A stretch of DNA of 64,000 nucleotides from Cymodocea nodosa (GCA_036874045.1 CM072339.1:15197501-15261500); one strand, 5' to 3'; shown: positions 45,670 through 57,314, numbered from the stretch's first letter. Notes: generated from the sequence alone by a model not told the origin. A program made the numbers and translations.

Positions 45670-46812
45670 AACACTAAGAGGGTAAGCAAGATCTAGGCGA
45701 GTACAAACCATGGCATACATGAAATTGCTAACTGCCTATGAATATGGAACTTTCTTCATGTACTCCTTCTTTGATTGTGTCTAAGGTGCCATAGCAACTG
45801 ATAATCGCAAGTTCCTATCATAGGGCGTTCCGATGGTCTTGCTTGAAGACATACTAAACCTACTCAGAATCTTCAGAACATAATTGTGTTGATGGAGAAA
45901 TAATCTTCCAATGTTTCTGTCATGATAAATCTCCATCCCAAGGATTTTACCTACCGGTCCTAAATCCTTCATTGCAAATTTAGATTTCAATGTGTCTTTC
46001 AAAACCTGCATTTCATTGACATCTTTGGCTGCAATCAAGATGTCATCCACATACAAGAGCAAGTAAACAAATTCATCTTTAATTTGTTTAACATAGTCAC
46101 ATGAATCAAAACTACTTCGAACAAAACCAACATCTGTAATAAAAGAATCAAATCTTTTATACCACTGCCTCGGACACAATTTCAGCCCATACAAAGATTT
46201 CTGCAACTTACAAACGAGGTTTGATCTACCTCTTTCTGCAAAACCTGTTGGCTATTCCATCTAGATGTCCTCATCTAAATCACCATGCAAGGAAGCTGTT
46301 TTCACATCTAATTGTTCAAGTTCTAAATCCTTTATTGTAGCAATTGCTAAAAAGACTCGAATGGAGGTGTGTCTAACGATTGGTGCAAAGACTTCATTGA
46401 AGTCCACACCCTCCTTCTATGAAAAACCTTTTGCTACCAATCTTGCCTTGTATTGTATTCCATGATTGCCCTATATTCCTGATTTCTTTTTGAACACCCA
46501 TTTGCAACCAACAACATTCCTGTCCTTGGGACGTTTTACCAACTTCCAAGTCCTATTCTTATGCAAAGATTATAGTTCTTCTTGCATAGCTCTCATCCAA
46601 TGTACGACTTCTGATCCGCTAACGACATCATCAAAATTAGGTGGATCAGCATCCTCCACCTCACTAGCTACCTGTAGGGCAAAAGTGACCATATTATTGT
46701 AGCCATACCTCTGTGGAGGGTGAACATCCCTCCTAGGATGATCTCTGGCAACACACATTGGACGTGTGTCCTCAACAAACTCATCTCCACGGCCATCTTC
46801 TAAAATCAAACG
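45670..46812 (-). pseudogene. pol: Tork-like reverse transcriptase (element F), truncated
   Basis: Tnt1/Tork-type copia RT. The N-terminal part lies at 46570-46812 (WMRAMQEEL), then the fingers block (VAPIVRHTSIRV) with stops. 45781-46206 is open, with KSLYGLK, an intact LLLYVDDILIAA active site (near 46050) and the thumb block GPVGKILGMEI. The sequence is cut at 45670 by the A3 LTR before RNase H. Nonsense changes make it inactive. Confidence 0.85.
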
Positions 46813-47959
46813 TTAATTTGTATCAACAGGAATAGACTGATCAGAAATCAACGGTTGATTCAAATCAAGCTCCACCTGCTCAGCAGTACTAGGTGGATCC
46901 AAAATTGTAGGTTTTTCTTTCTTGTGCATCAAAGAAACCTCATCAAAGGTAACATCCCTACTATGAATGACCTTTCTTGTTTCTTTATCATATATTCTAT
47001 AACCTTTTACTCCCATTCCATATCCCACAAAGATGCCTTCCTTCGCACGCGGCTCCAATTTACCATGATTCACATGGTAATAAGCAAGGCATCCAAATAC
47101 TTTCAATTTGTAGTAGTTCACCGCTTTCTCTATCCATACTTCATAAGAGATCTTGTCACCAATTGCATTAGATGGCGACCTGTTCACCAAATAGGAGGTT
47201 GTGTTGACAGCTTCAACCCAAAAACATTTTTCCAACCCAACATGTGAGAGCATACATCTAGCTCTCTCCAACAACATCCTATTAAGACGTTCTACAACTC
47301 TATTCTGTTGTGGAGTTCCACTAATAGTATAATGTCTAGTTATGCTTGCATCTCTGCAAAAAATATCAAATTCATTTGAGCAAAATTCTAATCCATTATC
47401 CGTTCTCAAGTATTTTACTTTCCTCCCTACTTGGTTTTCAACAATAGCCTTCCACTGTTTAAAGTTCTTGAAGGCCTCACTCTTGTACTTCATAACGAAA
47501 ACCCAAGTCATATGACTAAAGTCATCAACAATGGAGAGAAAATACTTAGAACCTGCTAAGGAAGGTTGTTGAGATGGTCCCCAACAATCTACATGGATAT
47601 AATCCAACTTCCCTTTGGTGGAATGTTCTACTCTTCCAAAGGAAACACATTTTTGTTTCCCATAGATGCAATGCTTGCATAAATCAATAAAGATATGACC
47701 ATCTAACCTACCAAGTGTGTTGAGCTTCTACGTTCCCTTCAGACCCAAATGTCCTAACCTGGAATGCCAAATAGTTGACATAAACTACTGATCACTTATT
47801 GTCGTAGCTACTGATCCATTGATAGGTTTGCCTTGAAGAATGTATAAAGGTCCATCCTTGATTCCCTTCATCACTACTAGGGAACCTTTCAAAACGTGGA
47901 GTTTACCTCCTCCACCTGAAAAACTGAAACCTTTCTGATCAATAGCCATCAATGAAATG
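46813..47959 (-). pseudogene. pol: Tork-like GAG-pre-integrase and integrase (element F)
   Basis: 46813-47607 is open for 264 codons and carries the integrase core: HVDCWGPS and VDDFSHMTWV (first Asp), YLRTDNGLEF (second Asp), VVERLNR (Glu), then the ALKVFGC/FVGYG-type chromodomain-adjacent block. Upstream, 47610-47800 holds the GAG-pre-integrase WHSRLGHLG and HC..C region, with stops. The frame continues across the solo LTR to the protease end at 49786. Confidence 0.87.
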
Positions 47960-47964
47960 AGACT
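47960..47964. repeat. Target site duplication, left copy (AGACT)
   Basis: AGACT precedes the solo LTR and is repeated at 49786-49790. Removing the LTR and one copy restores the copia frame (PRLGKS-LISLMA). Confidence 0.92.
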
Positions 47965-49785
47965 TGTTCACGTTTTCCCAGCACTACACTAGAAAAACTT
48001 GGATTTGTTACTTCTATTTTTACTTAGTTAATTTATCTTTATGCCTATTCTTTCTTCTAGAAGAAAACAAACAACCTTTAATACAATTTAGATATTAATT
48101 CCAATTTGTACTTTAACTGTAAGTGCATAGTGTCTATTGTATCAGTGTGCAAGTACAGGTTGATCCCACAGGGAATTGCTGATGAATTTAAGAAATGTTT
48201 GATTGTGAACAATTCAAATTTATATTCAATAAGCACTCCGTTGAGTTACAGTTAACTCAACGGACTATCCTCGTGGACTTAAGTTAACTCCACGAGCCTG
48301 TCTCTTCTTTATAATACTGCTAATTACAAAGGAATTCAGCCAATCATTGGGCGATTCCACAGATTGTAAATAACATCAATTAAGCTTTTTTTTAATGCTA
48401 GTTAACATTGGATTTATCATTATGCAATACTAACATTCAGATGATTCAAACAGTAATCATTAAAATCTTTAAGTTGTTTTGTACGAACCAATTTCAGTAA
48501 ACTGTAAAATTAAAACTAACATAAAACAATCATAAAATTGATACAGATAACATTAATCACGACACAACACCTACAACACTCAAATACAACATACAAACAA
48601 AGATAAATTATTTTTGGTATTTTTGTTTTGATGTGATGGGCGAAAGGTGAAATGTAAAGTAATTTCACTTGACAGTAAATACTTCCGACACTACTTGCAA
48701 CGCAATTACACCACTGAAAATTGAACCACTTACAATTCTGTCTCCTCTCCCTATAGAATCGCGAGTCCAGAATTGCAAGATGATCTCCTCTTCCACATAC
48801 AGGCATCAACCCGAAGCCAAGGCTAAAAGATTTACGATCTCCTGAAATATGAGTCGACGCTTGGTGAAAATGTCTTCCCTTCCCGCGACACGATCACTCC
48901 TCACAGTGGTTGTCAGGCACTGTGTTTGGCTCAGAATCGACCCGACATCAGGCAAGTATCCTCACAGACCTCCGATGATTGGTGATTATGGTGGTGATAC
49001 GATGGTTGGTGTGATACTTCGGAGAATTGCTGATATTGTCTACAGAAAGCTCGGTGCTCCTCCTCTGTATACACTGGCTGTCCATCGATCACACTCTTTC
49101 TATTTTTTTTCTTCTTTTCTTTTATATTTCTTCAGTGGTAACTGCTTCTACTTGAATGGTCGGTTGGATTTCCTTCCTTCAGATCAACAATGATGATTTC
49201 TTTCTCCCTACGCGATTGAATTCCTACGTGATACGTGCAAACGTGGTTTTTCCTTCCAACTGTCTGTTCCTGCAACCGCTACAGTGGCATATTAGAAAAT
49301 ATATAGTTCGTGGAGTTACAGATAACTCAACGGACTTCCTTCGTTGATTTAACTATAAAACACGTGCAAAAATAACAACTTAAGTTTATAAAGCTAACCT
49401 AACGCGTTGCCTTAGTGTATTTTCATGTAACTCAACGCGTGCAGTTATACTAACTTAATGAGTTATAACGTAAGTAAATCTACCAGCTCTCAACACGTGT
49501 CAGCAGCAATTTAAACATAAAATAACATTCCGGAGGGTTACAGGTATAACTATCTGATGCTTAGATGCATTTTCGGATACTTAAGAATTTCACAGCCTGC
49601 AATTTACCGATAGTTCATAAATGTACTAAATTAACATTAATTCCCCAAAATTAAGCAGATTCTTCAATTAAAGCATATAACAGTGCAATTATAACATAAT
49701 GGCTTAATTCTCATATGATAAGCTAAATATTATGCAATTAACCATCATTTAATCGTTAATAATATGCACTTTTTCATTCTAAACA
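47965..49785 (-). repeat. Ty3/gypsy solo LTR (1821 bp)
   Basis: Minus-strand LTR starting TGTTTAGAATG (at 49785) and ending CGTGAACA (at 47965), homologous to 3028-5009 and flanked by perfect AGACT repeats. There is no internal region, so it is the product of LTR-LTR recombination after insertion into element F. 49361-49468 matches the family-A copia LTR module. Confidence 0.93.
48849..49193 (+). other. Antisense open frame in solo LTR
   Basis: 114 codons on the strand opposite the LTR sense, sharing the frame and residues VWLRID.TS.KYPHRPPM with the other gypsy LTR (3793-4092). The C-terminal half contains an aromatic, hydrophobic run near residues 80-100. No family recognised. Confidence 0.3.
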
Positions 49786-49790
49786 AGACT
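49786..49790. repeat. Target site duplication, right copy (AGACT)
   Basis: Matches 47960-47964 exactly and bounds the solo LTR. Confidence 0.92.
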
Positions 49791-50207
49791 CTTGCCCAAT
49801 CTTGGCACATGCCAAACATCCTCCAAGACTTTGATTGTCCCATCATGCATCTTGAATCTGACAAATCCAATACCTGCTCTGTCACAAATATCATTATCTG
49901 CTAAAGTGACCTGTCCACCATCTACCTCCTCATATATATGGAAATACTCTCTATTAGGAGTTATATGATGTGATGCACCAGAATCCATAATTCAACTCTG
50001 ATCAGAGTAGGCACTATAGCAAATAGTAAGGGAGAAATCACAGTCGGACCTTGAGTCTCCATTTTCAACGACTGTTGCATTTCCCTTCGTCTTCAATTTA
50101 AGGCAATTCACCTTCCAATGCCCTTTTTCCTTGCAATAATTGCAAGTGTCCTTGGAAATTCTACCTCTGGACTTACTTCTGCCTTTGCGCCTGTTGTCTC
50201 TTCTACT
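49786..50207 (-). pseudogene. pol: Tork-like gag C-terminus, zinc knuckle and protease (element F)
   Basis: 50100-50207 encodes the basic linker and a CCHC knuckle (CNYCKEKGHWKVNC). 49779-49988 encodes the aspartic protease with an intact active site (MDSGASHHI) and the VWHVPRLGKS block where the solo LTR begins. A stop just before MDSGA (near 49989) breaks the gag-pol frame. Confidence 0.82.
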
Positions 50208-50834
50208 CTACTGTCCTCTAGACTCTGAATGATGCACTGTCAAACTTGATCCGCCAGCATCATTGCTACCATGAGTAGCCAAATGTCTCAATTCTCTAGA
50301 ATGAAGACTCAATCTTACCTCCTCCAAGGTAATAGTATCTTTGCCAACCACAAAAGATTGCACAAAATTCTCAAAGGAGAGAGGGAGAGATACCAATAAG
50401 ATGAGAGCGGCATCCTCATCTTCCACTGTAACACCAATGTTCCTCAGCTCCATGAGAATGGTGTTGAGCTGATCCAAATGTTGCTTCAATGGTGTACCTT
50501 CCTTCATTCTGAGAGAGAATAGTCTTTGCTTCAACAACAGCTTATTCGTAAGAGACTTAGTCATATACAGAGATTTTAACTTATTCCAAAGACCCAAAGC
50601 TGTATTTTCATCTACTACCTCAATGATTATCTCATTTGATAAACATAGCAGAATAGTCGAATGTGCCTTCTCCTCTTGCTGTTCAAATTTGGCAGACTTC
50701 TTATCTAGAGTTCTCTCCACATTTAAGGGAGCCCAAATACCCTACTATTTCAAAAGTGCTTTCATCTTAATCTGCCACAAACTAAAGTTGTTCTTGCCGT
50801 TAAACTTCTCAACTTTCAAGGCTGAAGATGTCAT
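50208..50834 (-). pseudogene. gag: Tork-like gag (element F)
   Basis: ATG at 50834 (MTSSALKVEKFNGKNNF) with the WQIKMKALLK block, a stop near 50745, then an open frame 50208-50720 with the UBN2/Retrotran_gag pattern (LWNKLKSLYMTKSLTNK, LKQRLFSLRM, LLVSLPLSFENF). This is the capsid protein of a Tnt1/Tork-lineage copia element. One early stop (CAG to TAG or CAA-derived) disables it. Confidence 0.83.
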
Positions 50835-51649
50835 GACAAAAGAACAACACAAACATAGCAAGCAAATACCAAAGAATTCAGACAACAAACAAGCACAAAA
50901 TTTGCTATCCTAAAGCTGTAGACGAATTTTTCATTCAAAATATCCCAACCAACAAATGCAGCTACCGAATTCAAAAAATCACTTGCGAAGAATCCCAAGA
51001 AAACAAAGATGAGCCAAGATCACATGCATTACCTCAAGAAACAAAAGGAATTCCCAAAGAACTTCCAAAGAATTCCAAAGAACTTCAAAAGAATTCTAAA
51101 GAACTGGCCACACTTGGTCTATTCGAAAAAGCCGAAAAAGAATTCCGCAAAATCACAACAACAAACTTCAAAAGTTATGATAGGAATTCTTACTACTCGT
51201 TTCACCAACGTGGAAACGACAGATGACCAAGTGCACGTTGTCAATATTCAAGATTGCAGGCGTCGAACAAAAGAACTCCAATCACAGATGCTTGTCGTGA
51301 ACACAAGTCGCAAGCAAAGGTCGTGTGAGCAAACCGCGAGTGTCAAGCGAGGATGTGAGCGGTCACACACGGGCACTAGCACGAGCGAAGACGGGGGCGA
51401 ATATGCGTAGGCACTAGTGTCGGGTGAGGACATGAGCGATCATGCATAGATGTTGGCGTGAGCGAAGACGCGGACCATCACGCAGGTGAGTGCGCGGGCG
51501 ATCACGCAGGCGTTGAATGTAGACTATTGCGTGGGTGTTGAGCGTCGGGTGCTCATGTCACCGGTCTTGGGCGCCAACTGCATGCGTTGGCCTAGATCTT
51601 TCTTTTCTTCTTTCCAAGGCTAATCCATGGCCAACTCTTCAAGCTTCAC
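50835..51649 (-). other. 5' leader of element F with GC-rich repeat block
   Basis: Non-coding leader between PBS and gag. 51040-51110 is a run of short imperfect repeats (AAAGAATTCC/AAAGAACTTC). 51240-51600 is strikingly GC-rich compared with the rest of the window, with degenerate repeats of the type GCGATCACGCAGGCG and ACGAGCGAAGACG. A 133-codon open frame at 51009-51410 crosses both repeats and is not credible as a gene. Confidence 0.65.
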
Positions 51650-51650
51650 T

Positions 51651-51661
51651 CTGATACCACT
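51651..51661 (-). other. Primer binding site of element F
   Basis: The reverse complement reads TGGTATCAGAG, complementary to initiator-Met tRNA, two bases from the LTR end. Confidence 0.85.
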
Positions 51662-51663
51662 TG

Positions 51664-51992
51664 TTATGCAAAGAGAGAATGCGGAAAGAGAGAAGCTTAG
51701 ACACATGGAGAAGAAAGAAGAGGACAAAGAGAGGTAGACGTGTGAAACAAGAACAACAAACACCAAGGTTTTAACGTGGTTCCCTAAATTGGGTACGTCC
51801 ACGGATGGAGCTCAACTAATTGATTCTTCTCTAGGTGATCATAAAGGGATACAAGATTCATCATCATTCTAAAGCACACGTTGGGGGCCTATTTATAACA
51901 TTTGTGCACCCCAAATGGCCAAGGACAAAAATACCCCTATGTGTAACAAACTAATTCAAGACACATAATAACAAATTCCTCTTTACATTACA
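51664..51992 (-). repeat. 5' LTR of element F (about 330 bp)
   Basis: On the minus strand it ends CATAACA (51664), two bases before the PBS, and probably starts TGTAATG at 51992. A TATA box (TATAAATA) lies at 51890-51897. Short LTR and motifs fit a Tork/Tnt1 element. The outer boundary is by eye, since the 3' LTR is not in the window. Confidence 0.6.
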
Positions 51993-52453
51993 TCGTTTAA
52001 TTGAAAAAGAGAACCTATCCACAAGGGATGTTGTGGAAGAAACTCTGAAAGGTGTTCTTTGAGAAGAGTTTTGGAGAAACTTTACAGGACCACATAAAGT
52101 TGTGTAGATAATTATACATAGGCTAGTATAGTTAGTATGGTAACTGTACGAGGGTTCATATAGTTAGAAGGAGAACTTGATGAAAGATTGGTGCCTTGTT
52201 AAGTTGATTTAGCTTTGAATAAAGTTGGAGGCACTAGGTTTTGGGTGGACCAGAAACTCTTGAGGATAGTGAATTCTTGAGTAGGGACTCAAAGAATAGA
52301 TGTAACTTGGTTGAAGGGAACTACTATAAATTGTCTGTGTTTTAATCTTTATTTTATTTCTGCATTATCTAGATTTAATAAGGGACCAAAAATACTACGA
52401 AATTTGTAGTATACTTAATTCACCCCCCTCTTAAGTACAAACCTTTCCTAACA
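51993..52453 (+). repeat. Copia LTR fragment C1 (3' part)
   Basis: Plus-strand sequence ending ATTCACCCCCCTCTTAAGT...CCTAACA at 52453, the typical Sirevirus LTR terminus. Its left side is cut by element F. No PBS follows, so it is a 3' or solo LTR remnant. Confidence 0.5.
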
Positions 52454-53276
52454 ATAAGTAAAAAGAAATAGTTGTTCGAGCTTTCAAATAGTTTCAAATA
52501 ACTAATCGATATTTTCGGATGGTTTGCACAAGTTTTCAAATAGTTTGAAGATAGTTGCTCAAATTTTTCGGAGAGTTTCAAGAAGACTTCATACTAAATG
52601 GTAAACTTCTATATTTAAGACTAACAGATTAGTAAGTACAATAGGCTGAATAATGTTGGAAGAAATTCAATCATTATACTCTTTGGTATAAAATGAACTA
52701 CAAGTAGAAAGAAGAAAAAGAGAAGAGAAAAATCATATACACACATACATTAAGAGTTACAGAGTTGAAGCATATAAAATCCAGAATCATTATAGATTCA
52801 ACTAATTCAAGATTGGAGAATTCTCTAGCAAAAATTTAAGTGCCAAAAACTCTCTACGTCAAATCTCTAATTGAAGAACAAAGTGTTGGTTCGTGGCTTT
52901 GACTTGAAAGCTTCACAAAGTGTTGGTTGCTAAGCTTTGACCTGAAAGCTTAAGGTGTTAGTTGTTAAGCTTCAACTTGAAAGTTCAAGGGATTGGTTCT
53001 TGCTTTTGACCTAAAACAAGTGAGTCTAAGTGTTTGAACACTTAGTAAAGCCCAAGCTAAGTCTTGGGGGTGGACTAGCTAGTTAAGTAAACCACCTAAA
53101 AATTTCTCTATGTGCATGTTTTATTCTTACTTTAATTTCCTACTTAGTATACTTGAACAATTATAGTATAAATAGTCCATAACTAATTAAATGATTAGAA
53201 TTAATTAAAAATTGTTCATAAATATCACGATTCACCATTCACCTCCCTCTAGTAAATCCATATGATCTTATCAACA
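52454..53276 (+). repeat. Copia LTR fragment C2, related to family D
   Basis: Contains imperfect repeats of TTGGTT..GCTTTGACCTGAAAGCTT and the GTCTTGGGGGTGGACTAGC stretch. These correspond to LTR D at 54716-55268 and 60330-60760 in reverse orientation. Ends ATTCACCTCCCTCTAGT...CTTATCAACA near 53276. The start carries CGGATGGTT/CGGAGAGTTT motifs like those in other LTRs here. Confidence 0.6.
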
Positions 53277-54710
53277 TTGACCTTACCCTCCTCTCAAATC
53301 CCCAAATTTTAGAAGGTTACTCATCACAACCTAATGAGTTAGGCTTTCTCAATTAAATAGTTAACTGAAAATTACATTTTAGAACAACAACATTTGCGAT
53401 TACTGAATAAACTATTTAAAATAATAAGAGAATAAAAAGTAAACTTAAACCAATAGATGTTGAGTTGCAAAATTTTTCCTTGCATAGTGGCTTTTGACTT
53501 TTCTTCAAAAATTCTAGAGCACACCTATAGTTCTCTTCGTGGAGTACTTCAACAAAAAGGTTATCTCTACACTTTGTTTATTGAGAGGTATATCAAAAAG
53601 ATGTGTCCTTTCATTTTATGTTCTTCATTTTTCTTATATCTTATATTTTGGAATCTTCGTAGCTTTTATTTTGAATCCTATAAAATCTTCAATTATAGAG
53701 ATTTGCACATCTATAAAAATGAATGTGTTGAATCCTATTGCCATTTCTAATTTCTTTCCTTAAAGTCAATCTGCAAAAGAAATGTTTACAAATCTACAAT
53801 GTAATAAGTTAGACAAATATAAATTATTGATTCTTAAATAATGCATGGATACTTAACATTTCATACATTTTAGCTAACAAACACATAACACTTTATATCA
53901 CTAAATATACTTGGAGTAATTAGAGAGTTATATCTTTATAGTGTTATTGAATGTTACCAATTGATGGATACTTATGATCAATGTATTCAAAGAGTCATAT
54001 AATGTTCAAAGATTTAACTCTTTCGGTTTTCAATCTAATAGAATTCCACACTTAGATTCTCAAATAGTTAACATTCTAAGTGATTGAAGAAATTTAGAAC
54101 ACATAGAGACTTAGCACTAAAGTATCTGAAAATGAGTCCTTAATTTTTCCACAAGCAAAATATAAAGTTTAAATACAATGAACTAATTTCGTTAAGTTTA
54201 CATAAACCACACATTTTTTTGTAAGGTTCACATAAGTATGTAAAGTAGTAATTTGTGCACATTCATATAGAGTAATTCATGCATATTATGGATTTAATGT
54301 CAAACTTTATTAGAAATTAAGTCATATTACATATTTATTATAGCATTATGGACTTGCATGACTTATTAGTTAAATAAAGTAAAAATGCACAAATTAGGCT
54401 TTACTTAATTAGGATTTCGTTTCATCATTTAAATGACACATGTATTAGCTTAGTTTTATTTCCTTATTGTTGCTAATGTTCTCTTGAGTTTTTTTTTTTT
54501 TTTATGAAATGTGGAGACAACATTTTTATCCTAGGTAAGTTGTAACTCAAGTCAAGGGCAAGAATGGAATTGAAGAACTTAGACCACATTTATAAAATCA
54601 CCTAGGGCTAAATACGAGAACTCCTCTTCCTCCCCCTTCTCATTTTTCTTCAAGGTGTAGTTAATGCTCATTTCTTCTCCTTTCTAGCCATGCTTTTCTA
54701 CTTGATGGAA
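53277..54710. other. Unassigned AT-rich sequence
   Basis: No domain or intact gene seen. A 97-codon open frame (53457-53750) is Phe/Leu/Tyr-rich and looks like chance. 53277-53330 (reverse) has a purine-rich run and could be the end of another element. A T16-17 run lies near 54487-54503. With 62183-62568 it forms the pre-insertion locus of element D. Confidence 0.4.
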
Positions 54711-54715
54711 CAAGC
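54711..54715. repeat. Target site duplication of element D (left, CAAGC)
   Basis: CAAGC directly before the LTR, repeated at 62178-62182. Confidence 0.9.
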
Positions 54716-55268
54716 TGTTAGGATTGGTAGGCTCACCAGAGGGGGGGTGAATGGTGAATGTGTGTAAGTTTTAAATCTTTTAAGTTTGAATCGAATGATT
54801 TAACAAATATGAAATGAGATGAATCTAAAAGAATGCAAAGTAGTAGGAGAAAAATAATACACAACAAATTTTAGGTGGTTTACCAACTTGGCTAGTCCAC
54901 CCCCAAGATTCACTTGGGATACACTAAGTATTTCAACACTTACACACTTGCTTTCAAGTCGAAGCAAAAACCAAACACACAGAAGTTTTCAGGTATAAAC
55001 TTTAGAAAAACCAACCTCTTGAGTTTTCAGGTCGAAACTCAAACCAACAACTAAATGCAGCTTTCAAGTTGAAGCCACGAACCAACAACTTGAATCTTTC
55101 AATCAGAGATTTGGTGCACAAAAGTTTTTTTCACAGTAGATCTTTTGAGTATGCTTGACTATTTGCAGACTTGAGTGTAATTGAAATTGGAGTGTAGCTC
55201 ACTATATATTGTATATACGTTGTTTCCTCACATAGGTTTTGCATTATCAAAAGACTTGGGTACTAACA
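54716..55268 (-). repeat. 3' LTR of element D, internally deleted (553 bp)
   Basis: Shares both ends with the 5' LTR (TGTTAGTACC... and ...CCTAACA) but lacks about 1.3 kb. The break lies near 55215, within GTATATACGTTGTTTCC. The deleted part includes the TATA box and the CGGATAGTTA repeat array. Confidence 0.88.
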
Positions 55269-55668
55269 ATCTCCCCCTTTTTGATAATGACAAAATCATT
55301 TACATTTATTTACATGTATTTCACTCCCTAGAGTATTTCTATATATTCAGCCACATAGAGAACTAAATAAAATAGGAATTTAAAAAGAATATACTGACAT
55401 GGTGAGATTCCTCCCCCTGACTTTGTGTTGTCTTCTACTCTTATCTATGTGCTGAGTTTTTCTTCCCCTTTTAATAGTTCTCTTTCTGTTCTTGCTGGAA
55501 ATATTGTAAGTGATCATATACTTCTCTAATTTCCAAATTCTTCTCCCCCTTTTTGTCATTATATAAAAAGGTGAGGACTAAAAAATTGATATTGAATATA
55601 TCCTGCATGAGTATAAGTTAGCAGAAAACAAGCTCCCATATGGTGAGCTTGATGAAGAATTAAAATAT
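55269..55668 (-). other. Polypurine tracts and 3' UTR of element D
   Basis: Read on the minus strand, AAAAAGGGGGAGAT touches the LTR (55269-55284). Further purine tracts lie near 55411-55421 and 55541-55555. There is no ORF between these and the end of pol. Confidence 0.75.
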
Positions 55669-56355
55669 TTAAAGATCTTGTAAAGAACATATGCCTAGAT
55701 TTCTTCTAATATGATTAAAAGTTGATTCATTTAGAGGTTTGGTGAAAATATCTGCAAGTTAATTTTCTGTTGGCACAAACTTGAGTGAGATGTTCCCTTT
55801 TTCCACATGATCTCTCAGAAAATGATGTCTGATCTCGATATGTTTGGCTTTGGAATGAAGTATTGCATTCTTAGATAGACTAATTGCACTGCTGTTATCA
55901 CAAAATATGATTGAATTCTAAATTTTCAGTTTGTAGCCTGCTAGAGTTTGTTGCATCCAAAGAATTTGAGTATAGTACAGTCCTACTGCAATATACTTGG
56001 CTTCAGTAGTAGATAAAGCAATACAATTTTGTTTCCCACTGAACCAAGAGATTAAAGAATTTCCAAGCAGTTGACATGTACCACTAGTGATTTTTCTATC
56101 AGATTTGCCACCTACATAATCTACATCACTATAGCCTATTAAAATTAGATTACTGTCAGCTAAGTAAAATAGTCTGAAATCTTTGGTTCCTTGTAGATAT
56201 TTGAAAATCCTTTTGACTGATTTCAAGTGCAATTCCTTTGGTGATGCTTGAAATCTAGCACACAAGCATACACTGAACATAATATCTGGCCTGCTAGCTG
56301 AAAGGTACAACAGAGATCCAATCATGCCTCTATATTGCTTTTGATCCACTACAAC
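55669..56355 (-). pseudogene. pol: RNase H of element D
   Basis: Starts with QYRGMIGSLLYL, then SRPDIMFSVCLCARF, YSDVDYVGGKSDRK, ALSTTEAKY and ILWMQQTL to 55918, followed by a stop. The end (IFCDNSSA, HSKAKHIEIRHHFLRD, LADIFTKPLN) continues to the stop at 55669. Gln to TAA and other stops are present. The usual ADYAG block is altered to VDYVG. Confidence 0.85.
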
Positions 56356-57310
56356 ACTTCAATCATCTATTTCCAATTTAATGCTTGAGCTCATTGGAGT
56401 ATTTGCAGGTTTGATGTTTTCATAACCAAATTTCTTCAACATCTCTTTGTAGTATTTTTCTTGGTTAACAAAGATGCCATTATGAACTTGATGAATCTGT
56501 AATCCCAAGAAAAACTTCAATTCTCCCATCATACTCATTTCAAATTTATTTTTTATCAAATTTTGAAATTCATGACAGAGTTCTTCTGAAGTGGCTCCAA
56601 AAACTATATCATCAACATATATCTATACAATCAAAATATGTACATCAAAAGTTTTGATAAACAAAGTGTTGTCCACTTTGCCTATAAAAAAATTGTTTTC
56701 AGTTAAAATTTTTTTCAATTTCTCATACCAAGCTCTAGGTGCCTGTTTCAGACCATATAGAGCCTTTCTTAGTTTGTAGACATGATCTGGCTTGACTTCA
56801 TCTTCAAATCCAAGAGGCTGTTTAACAAACACTTCTACCTGAATTTCTCCATTTAAGAATGCACTTTTCACATCCATTTGAAACAATCTTATCTTCATAC
56901 TACTTGCAAAAGCAAGTAACATTCTAATAGCTTCAATCCTAGCTACAGGAGCAAAAGTTTCTTCATAATCAATACCTTCCTACTGATTGTAGCATTGTGC
57001 AACTAGTCAAGCTTTATTTCTAAGAATGTTACTTTCTTCATCTAATTTGTTTTTGAAAATCCATTTAGTTCCAATGATGGATTTTCTTATAGGTTTTTCT
57101 ACTAGTTCCCAAACATTATTTTTCTAGAACTGATTTAATCTTTCTACATAGCCATTGTCCAGTAGGTATCCTTACATGCTTCATCTACTGATTTTGGCTC
57201 TATTTCTGACACAAATGCACAAAAATTGCAGATATCTTGTGCTTTGCTTCTAGTTTGTACCCCTTTAGATATATTTCCAATAATTTGTTCCTCGGGATGA
57301 TCAGATCTGA
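56356..57310 (-). pseudogene. pol: Reverse transcriptase of element D
   Basis: 56623-56922 is open with [21 protein letters not shown] and [15 protein letters not shown]. Just after it a TAG stands where QIYVDD is expected, and the catalytic IYVDDIVFG itself is intact (near 56610). 56359-56559 continues with MSMMGELKFFLGLQI. Upstream, [11 protein letters not shown] (near 56950) and the WVFKNK-type block (near 57050) are interrupted by stops. Confidence 0.85.
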
Positions 57311-57314
57311 ACTT

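Noticed and set aside
51009..51410. 133-codon frame in the F leader
   Set aside because: It crosses two unrelated simple repeats in the untranslated leader between PBS and gag.
53457..53763. Two overlapping Phe/Leu/Tyr-rich frames of 74-97 codons
   Set aside because: No domain, no codon structure and AT-rich composition; consistent with chance open frames.
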